From assembly GCF_905147045.1 (NCBI RefSeq), contig NC_065911.1, positions 4,588,001 through 4,652,000 on the forward strand: DNA of 64,000 nucleotides. The letters are read 5' to 3'. Position 1 is the first letter of the stretch; each line of letters begins with the position of its first letter. The translations under genes were made by a program, and so were the position numbers. Positions 58,022-64,000 of this stretch are shown here, piece after piece. The DNA comes from Nymphalis io (lineage: Eukaryota > Arthropoda > Insecta > Lepidoptera > Nymphalidae). The notes beneath the pieces were generated by a model. It was not told the DNA's origin, made no database searches, and was given only the letters and a program-made list of their open reading frames with translations.

Positions 58022-58277
58022 TATCCTGGGACATTTTTCACACACGGCCATCTGATCCCAAATTAAGCTTGTACAAAACTTGTGCTATGGAAACCAGACA
58101 ACTGATATACTACATATACTACTTTTCTTTTGTAAATACATACTTATATAGATAATTACACCCAGACTCAGGACAAACAGACATGTTCATGCACACAAAT
58201 GTCTGTCCTGGGTGGGAATCGAACCCACAACCTTCGGCGTGAAAGGCAAGTGTTCTACCAACCACGCCAACCGGCTC
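58022..58277 (-). mobile_element. S2 tRNA-Glu-like SINE, full length
   Basis: Minus-strand copy with the cleanest head in the window: GAGCCGGTTGGCGTGGTTGG, AGAACACTTGCCTTTCACGC and B box GGTTCGATTCC. The body is intact to GAAAAATGTCCCAGGATATA. The CTTTCAC loop supports a tRNA-Glu (UUC) ancestor. Confidence 0.9.
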
Positions 58278-60241
58278 AAAAAGCGTTAAAAAACCATCAA
58301 AAATTTTGAATCTAACGTATTTTCGCTAATACGCAGCGAATAATTGTAGTTAACATATACAATTCGAACGAAAAAACTGAAAAAAATATATTCGCCAATC
58401 CACAGCGAACAATTTAAAATGACCCAGGTCCCGTCAAATTAAGTTTTTTACCAAACATATCTGACAATAATGACAGAACCTATCAACGAATATCATAACA
58501 AATAAATTACAGATTATTATTAGGAAATTGTAAATGATTAATGATATCGTTACATCATCTTTTTCAATCAAGATAAGATTCCATTTCTCAATCAAATGAG
58601 ATGTAGATTTTGAAGCGAATTAAGAACTCGATAATCTACAGACCATCGATTAGTGCTAGATATAAATTTGAATGAAGTAAGTCTTGGAAATTACTGAGAA
58701 TTCAAATTAATCTATCAGTACGGAGTCCTTGCGGCTCTTATTACGATCAAAGAAGTTGGAATTAAATATGATCTTTGATTTCTCATATAAGATTTCAGAT
58801 GCAATTATGATTGGAAATATTTTTAGAGAAAAATATGTTCGAAACCGAACGAAATCTACATAAGTTTTTCTCTCGAAATGTTCGAATTTTCAACGTGTTT
58901 AAAGATTACTCCAGACAAACAGACGGACAAAAATATTTTCAAAATTCAAAGTTATTTTAAATATAACCGATACAGTTCAATATTATTTATATAGTCTAGA
59001 TTAAGCGCTTCAGACATTCAAAAAAGGCTGTCAGTTGTAATTTGACAGTTTTACGTTTGATTTTCAAATCTCAATGAATCGAGTGGTAACACAAACATTG
59101 AAATTTCATGTACATATACAGCCTATATAACCCTGCCCTAAGTAATGTTTTATGCGAACAGGCGTTTAATATTATCGACTATAATTAGTGAGTAATATTT
59201 ATAAGAAACGTAGGCTTTCATCCATATATCCTTAGCCGAGTAAACCGCTTGGCTTGGCAATCATTTTTTTTTCCTAATAACTACGTCGCGTTTTAATACT
59301 TTGGACGTATTAATGAGCGGTAGCGGAATGTCAATTGCGACGGCTGACTATATAAGCTTACCTTTGACAGTTATATAATTATCTTACCTATATTTCAAGG
59401 CGGTTAATAAGAGATTTGTTTTCGGTTTGATAATATCGAATAGATACAAAAGTATATCGTTGACATCTCATTTAACTTCTACATTCTGAATTTCTATTAC
59501 AATATTTAAATGAATCAATTACAAAACGAACAAATTTCATTATAAAACTGAAAAAGGACCCTAACATTTGTTATCAGAAAAAGCTAGCAACATTTTAAAT
59601 TACCAGGGCTAACATGTTTATTATATACAATATAAGCACTTTATATAACAGCCTTGTAAAGAGAATATATAAGACCCAATAGAGATAACAAACACGACAA
59701 ATCACTAAAATGATACATTACATTTTAAAGCTATAAATTTTTTCACATTGATTTATTAATGTAGTTTTTAATTAACTAAAAACCGCTACCGCTTTTGATT
59801 CACATAGCAAAGTTTCTAATTTTATTCTTGAAGTTTTATTATTAATGTACATTTAGCGTGCCGCTTTGGCACGGTTACACTGAGATTACACACAAACTAA
59901 CATAAATACGTAGTGTGAATATATTTCATAAACTTATGCAGCATTGAATGGAAATTGCTTTTCATGGAAATATTTCAGCTGGAAAGAGAACAACTCGAAA
60001 TGGCTGTTTAAACTATTTTGTTCGGTGCTTTCGAAGAACGTAGCTATTTTAACACATTTATTTGGTGATAATTTCTTAATATAATAATACTTGTTAAGTA
60101 AAGTTTAAGCTGTTGTAAGTGATTACAAATGTATTGTAATCGCATTTTCATCATGAAATTAAATTTTAAATTATTTTACACCAATCCTAAATTTTTCTTA
60201 TATAGCAATGGATACTAAATCAAAATTATTTATTAATATAT
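58278..60241. other. No gene seen (2 kb)
   Basis: AT-rich unique-looking sequence without frames or repeats of note. Confidence 0.45.
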
Positions 60242-60285
60242 TAAATGATTACATAGTATATATATATATACTATGTAATCATTTA
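60242..60285. repeat. Perfect 44-bp palindrome
   Basis: TAAATGATTACATAGTATAT (start of a 22-base arm) is followed with no spacer by its exact reverse complement ending GTAATCATTTA. The centre is a TA run. Confidence 0.95.
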
Positions 60286-61040
60286 TCGTTAAATATTTTA
60301 AGGTGACATTTTAAAGGTCTTCAATTTTGATTTCAAAATTACAAGTGTTAATCTGAATCAATTCCTTCCCCTTTAATTGCATCTCACGACGGCTACGTGG
60401 CTTCAGGCGATAGATACTCGTAATACAAATTTTAATTGCTATCCTCCCCTCTTTAATCTAAGCCATTCTTTAGACTATTTAGAAAACGATTAGGAGTTAG
60501 CGGGAAAATTAAACAAAATTCATAATATACTTAATTATTTTACTACATGTCATTACCCAATTTATGAATTAAACAACAAAAAAAAACATGTAAAATAACA
60601 CTAGAACAGCTAGTTTAAATTCCATTAAATATATAAATCGCTTCTGCCTATGTAATATGCCACCCTTCTAATGATGACGAAATTGTCTTATTTGCTTGTA
60701 AATTGGTGTCTGCAAGCTATGAGATATGATTTGAAAGCAATTGTAATGGATGGTGCCTTAGTAAGGAATCTATATTGGCTTTCAAATATGGAATCTATCT
60801 ATCTATTAATACACAAAAGAAGATTGATTTCGGCGTCTCCTATTCTATTCATTTTAATTGAAAATCTTATGTTGTTGATGGTCTAATATTTTCTACAGTA
60901 TGTTAATGAAGTAAATTATTCTATATATTGTATTTAATTAATTTTATTATCAATAGTTTATCGCTATAAAGTTAATAAGCACACTAATAAGCCGAGATAA
61001 TACAAATTATTCTTTTCCATTCAAAACGCAAGAACGCAGT
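60286..61040. other. No gene seen
   Basis: AT-rich; the 71-codon frame at 60671-60886 has no recognisable motif. Confidence 0.4.
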
Positions 61041-61305
61041 TTACTTGATGGTTGGTTTGCGCAAGGCCCTTGTGCAAACCCTTTGTTCAAGGTAGGTTCC
61101 ACCCATTCATCAGATATTCTACAGCCAAACAACAATACTTTATATTGTTGTGTACCAGGTTGAAGGGTGATGAGCCAGTGTAACTAAAGAAACAAAAGAC
61201 ATAACATCTTAGTTCCCAAGGTTGGTGGCACATTAATACTGTAGTCATGGTTAATATTGTTCCATGGGCAGTGGTCACCACTTACCATCGGCCTACCTAT
61301 TTCTT
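61041..61305 (+). mobile_element. P-family retroposon, diverged
   Basis: Starts ttacttgatggttggtttgc, then CACCCATTCATCAGATATTC, ATTGTTGTGTACCAGGTTGA, GACATAACATCTTAGTTCCC and GTGGTCACCACTTACCATC to cctatttcttaaaaaa. Several deletions near the 3' end. Confidence 0.78.
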
Positions 61306-61727
61306 AAAAAACGCAAATTAATCATAACGAGAAAACAAACAAAACATATAATATAAATATCCGTTTTAAAAATACAATTCAAAATTTTGTGATAATAAAA
61401 TTTATAAAATTACAACTACAATATTACTCATATTTCAAAGTAATACAATGGTCCGTACTGATTCGAATGAAAAATGCAAGCTTAGATTACTGCTAGTTAA
61501 AGCCGGCGCGGAACATAATAAAGGAGAAAAATATTTGCAAAAAAAACCAACATAGTGAAATACGGGAATAATTTAAAATATAACCATTAATCTGGTTCGT
61601 GTACACGACTGTCACGGGATGTATCGATAGCAAAACAAACGACGAAAAATCGAATTTATAATTTTTCTTTTTTTGACTTGATTAAAAATTTTACGGCAAA
61701 AGAAAATTTCAAAGCCGTATTTATTTA
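61306..61727. other. No gene seen
   Basis: AT-rich with a short GC patch agccggcgcgg at 61501-61511. Confidence 0.45.
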
Positions 61728-61932
61728 TGTGCCACCTGTAAGTGGTCACTTTTATAGACATTGTAAGAAGTTAGGGCATCTAAAATTCTAATTCTAACCT
61801 CGGATCGTAAACTATGTTCCTTTTGGCTGTAATTACACTAGCTCACTCAACCCACATACACGTAAATAGACTTGTTGTTTGGAGCAGATGAGCTAGTGAG
61901 TGGGCAGGACCTCGCCACTACTATTAAAAGTT
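61728..61932 (-). mobile_element. P-family retroposon, old
   Basis: Complement of family words in order: GTGCCACCTGTAAGTGGTCA, TAGACATTGTAAGAAG, GGCTGTAATTACACTAGCTC and GATGAGCTAGTGAGTGGGCA. Poly(A) end lost. Confidence 0.6.
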
Positions 61933-61971
61933 CTTATTGAACTGCTTTTATTGTATCTAAATATACTTGCC

Positions 61972-62112
61972 CTTATACTGAGTTTCTTTCGCCAATTCTT
62001 CTTAGGCCTGAGGTGTTTATTTCCGAACGTGTGGTAGATTTATAACAATAAATAAGTAAGTGTAACGCTTCCATATTGAATAAAGATTTTTGACTTTTAC
62101 TTTGACTCTTTT
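61972..62112 (+). mobile_element. LINE-type 3' end with (TTTGACT)n tail
   Basis: The words gagtttctttcgccaattct, TTAGGCCTGAGGTGTTTATT, ACGTGTGGTAGATTTATAAC and TGAATAAAGATTTTTGACTT lead into repeats of TTTGACT. This layout fits a CR1- or RTE-like LINE 3' end, and parts resemble the 3' body of S4. No coding sequence remains. Confidence 0.5.
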
Positions 62113-63362
62113 TTTTTCTCGAATCACTCACTGTCAATGATTTGTTTGAAATAAATGAAAGACTAAAGAATTATAACAAAACGACATTTTAAAACAAATT
62201 AAAAATATGCCCAATTACTTATTAACATAACTTAATTTTTTTTTTAATATTCTTCTAAATAATACTTAAATCGTTTAATTTAATAACTGTAATTATTATT
62301 TTGGATTTATTTAAAAAAAAACATATAATGTTTTAAAGAAAGTATACTATACTATGTTTTAAAGTAACAGAGTCTCTAACAAATAATCAGGATCAAATCG
62401 TTTGAACGAACTCGAGTCGGAATATATTAAAACTTTTTCGTTTTCGAGTCCCATTTTTATACTGTCCCTACTCCAAATTAAACTGCCTTATTAATAGATC
62501 GGAGATACGCTTTGTCTTTTCGTACTCATCTCACGGATTTAATAGAAAATTTAAACAAGCCTCGTGGTGCTCGTCTCTGATTAAAACGAGTACATTTCAC
62601 CCGGCTGGCAAATTAAAATCTTAGAACGCGTGGTTGGCGTGTGATACATTGCGAGGTGGGACAGACAACGACTTAATTAGGTTGCTGGATTCTCTTTTCG
62701 TTGAAGTTAAATTCAGACGTTCGGTGCTGCAATGCGAGCGGTGTTGCGGAATATTTTTACGAGCTTTTTAAATTTACAATTACACTGGGAACGAACTTTG
62801 ATAGCAACAATGGTTCTAGTGCCCCTCACATTTATGGTAACCTAAAAACGGCCACTCAGGAACAATTGTGGTAGTCTTTTTTGTTCATATTAAAATTTAG
62901 TTCTGTAATTTTGCAAATAATTTGACCTACTGTTGGAGTAATCCTTGCAACAGCTACACTTTTTTATAGCGTTTGAAAATGCTAAGATCTCTATTTTGCA
63001 TTTACAATTGAAAATGTTAGTTTTTTTATGAATAAAAAAATGGGTTGGCCCTATTTTCGGATAGATGAGATCCATCACAGGTCAACCTCTGGGTGCTATA
63101 CGGACTTATTTTTGTTAAAGGAAAACAGAGGCACTTCAATGTATGGGGACCCATACCAACATCAAAAGCATTCCCAAGGATCTTGCGGACATAAAAGTCG
63201 GACAAATTCTTTATATATAGTAACACTGCACTGATATGGATAAATAGGATAAGAGGTAAGCCAATAATGAAGAGGATAAAAAATAATTTATCAATCTGGC
63301 AATACAAGTTTACTTCAAATAGAATTTAATATAAAAACAAAATCCTTTTGCGTCAAATTTCC
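62113..63362. other. No gene recognised; balanced patches
   Basis: 62390-62860 is repeat-free and less AT-rich and could contain conserved noncoding sequence. 63026-63307 is open on both strands (68 codons plus, 93 codons minus) in moderately GC-rich DNA, but neither peptide is recognised. Confidence 0.35.
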
Positions 63363-64000
63363 TTTTTTTTTTTTTCGCTGGAAAAACGCGTTTCCGCATT
63401 TCCCCCACTTGAAGTGGTGGTAGGGTATGTGGAACTCGCCGGCGCCGAGTATGCGCCGGAATACCCACTAAAAAACCAGCGGTACCCACACCGCCTTTTC
63501 GAGGGGCGTCACGGGATCGCTTGCGCATACTACCGTGACGCCCCGACGGTTGGCCCACCTCTGTAGGCCTCTAAACCCTAGGGGGTTCTCAGGTACAAAG
63601 ACCCCCTAACCCCGGCAACACTTACGGCGGCAGGAGAAGATGCGCATAGCGCCGATGCCTTCTCCCTGGTCTTCTTCGGCGAAGCGAGTCAGCGGAGGCC
63701 CTCTCCTCACGCTCCCGCTCCGCTGCCTCCTTCTGCGACACGACATTTTCGCAGAAGGAGACCGTCTCCAACCAGCACCTCTCGCTACCAAGCATAACGT
63801 TTATCACACTCGGCAGCGAGAGGTCTACCGACTAAGGCCGCCAGGGACAGGCGCTGAGGTCCCCAAGCGGCACACTCCATCAGAGTGTGGCACGCTGTGT
63901 CCGAAATCGCACCACACATGGCAGGAGGGTGTCACCTCCCACCTCGCTATCCAGTGCAGGTACTTACCGAAACAACCGTGTCCGGTAAGTACCTGCGTCA
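63363..64000 (-). mobile_element. R1-clade non-LTR retrotransposon, 3' end
   Basis: GC-rich sequence in sharp contrast with its flank. Read on the minus strand: the C-terminal coding end of ORF2 (64000-63622), a ~245-base 3' untranslated region, and A13 at 63375-63363. The untranslated part has two hairpins: CCGGCGC/GCGCCGG at 63439-63459 and GGGGCGTCACGG/CCGTGACGCCCC at 63503-63544. 3' structures of this kind are used by some non-LTR reverse transcriptases to select their RNA. The 5' part lies beyond the window. Confidence 0.8.
63622..64000 (-). pseudogene. R1-clade ORF2 C-terminus, frame-broken
   Basis: The minus-strand translation shows a TGHGCFGKYLH motif, the first half of a C-terminal zinc finger (SCH), then after a frame change near 63914-63918 the second half with CGAISDTACHTLMEC. 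A second frame change lies near 63824-63828, after which a basic C-terminal tail (REEERASADSLRRRRPGRR-like) runs to the stop at 63622-63624. The CxxC...HxxxxC finger after the reverse transcriptase is typical of R1-clade elements. Two frame breaks mean this copy is dead. The catalytic domain is outside the window. Confidence 0.75.

Noticed and set aside
58022..58277. A genuine tRNA-Glu gene
   Set aside because: A and B boxes are present, but the acceptor stem does not close and the sequence continues into a SINE body repeated elsewhere in the window.

Overview
The window is AT-rich nuclear DNA from a moth or butterfly. I place it in Lepidoptera, probably a nymphalid butterfly, because it is crowded with short retroposons typical of that group: Metulj-type tRNA-derived SINEs, a tRNA-Glu-like SINE ending in (ATT)n, Helitron-like 3' ends and R1-clade and RTE-clade LINE remains. 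The species assignment is inference; the repeats are read directly from the sequence.

I find no intact protein-coding gene. Every open frame is short (the longest is 151 codons), none carries a domain I recognise, and many lie inside repeats, where the same peptide recurs because the repeat recurs. The window is best read as an intergenic desert or part of a very large intron. Two segments have good splice-site pairs (44251-44510 and 54340-54467, both +) and could be noncoding exons.

Layout. 1-1860: a palindromic edge, a decayed RTE-clade LINE 3' end, and a SINE with another retroposon inserted in it. 2940-9205: dense SINE relics, including two insertions with clear target-site duplications. 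9200-16800: mostly unique AT-rich DNA with two (ATT)-tailed SINEs, a poly(A) retroposon and a Helitron-like element. 18090-24180: more SINE copies. 24200-35200: long, mostly repeat-poor DNA holding a CpG-rich island near 25370-25430 and repeated TTCCCGCGC/ATGGC-type motifs. 35200-63360: alternating repeats and unique AT-rich stretches. 63363-64000: GC-rich 3' end of an R1-clade non-LTR retrotransposon on the minus strand, with a frame-broken reading frame, running off the window.

Five retroposon families recur. (P) A poly(A)-tailed family of about 280-300 bp with no visible pol III promoter. (S1) Metulj-type SINE, about 295 bp. (S2) A tRNA-Glu-like SINE of about 260 bp ending in (ATT)n. (S3) A SINE with a TGCCTCGTTGGTCTAG-type tRNA head. 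(S4) A SINE with an AATAGCGCAATGGTTTACGG head and a LINE-like 3' region. The strand given for P copies is the strand that reads into the poly(A).

The most distinctive signal beyond the repeats is a set of near-perfect fold-back palindromes (1742-1779, 21764-21803, 35645-35677, 36379-36406, 60242-60285, 45570-45661). In two of these the uninterrupted ancestral sequence is visible in sister SINE copies, which points to template switching during replication. I see no coherent new gene system here.
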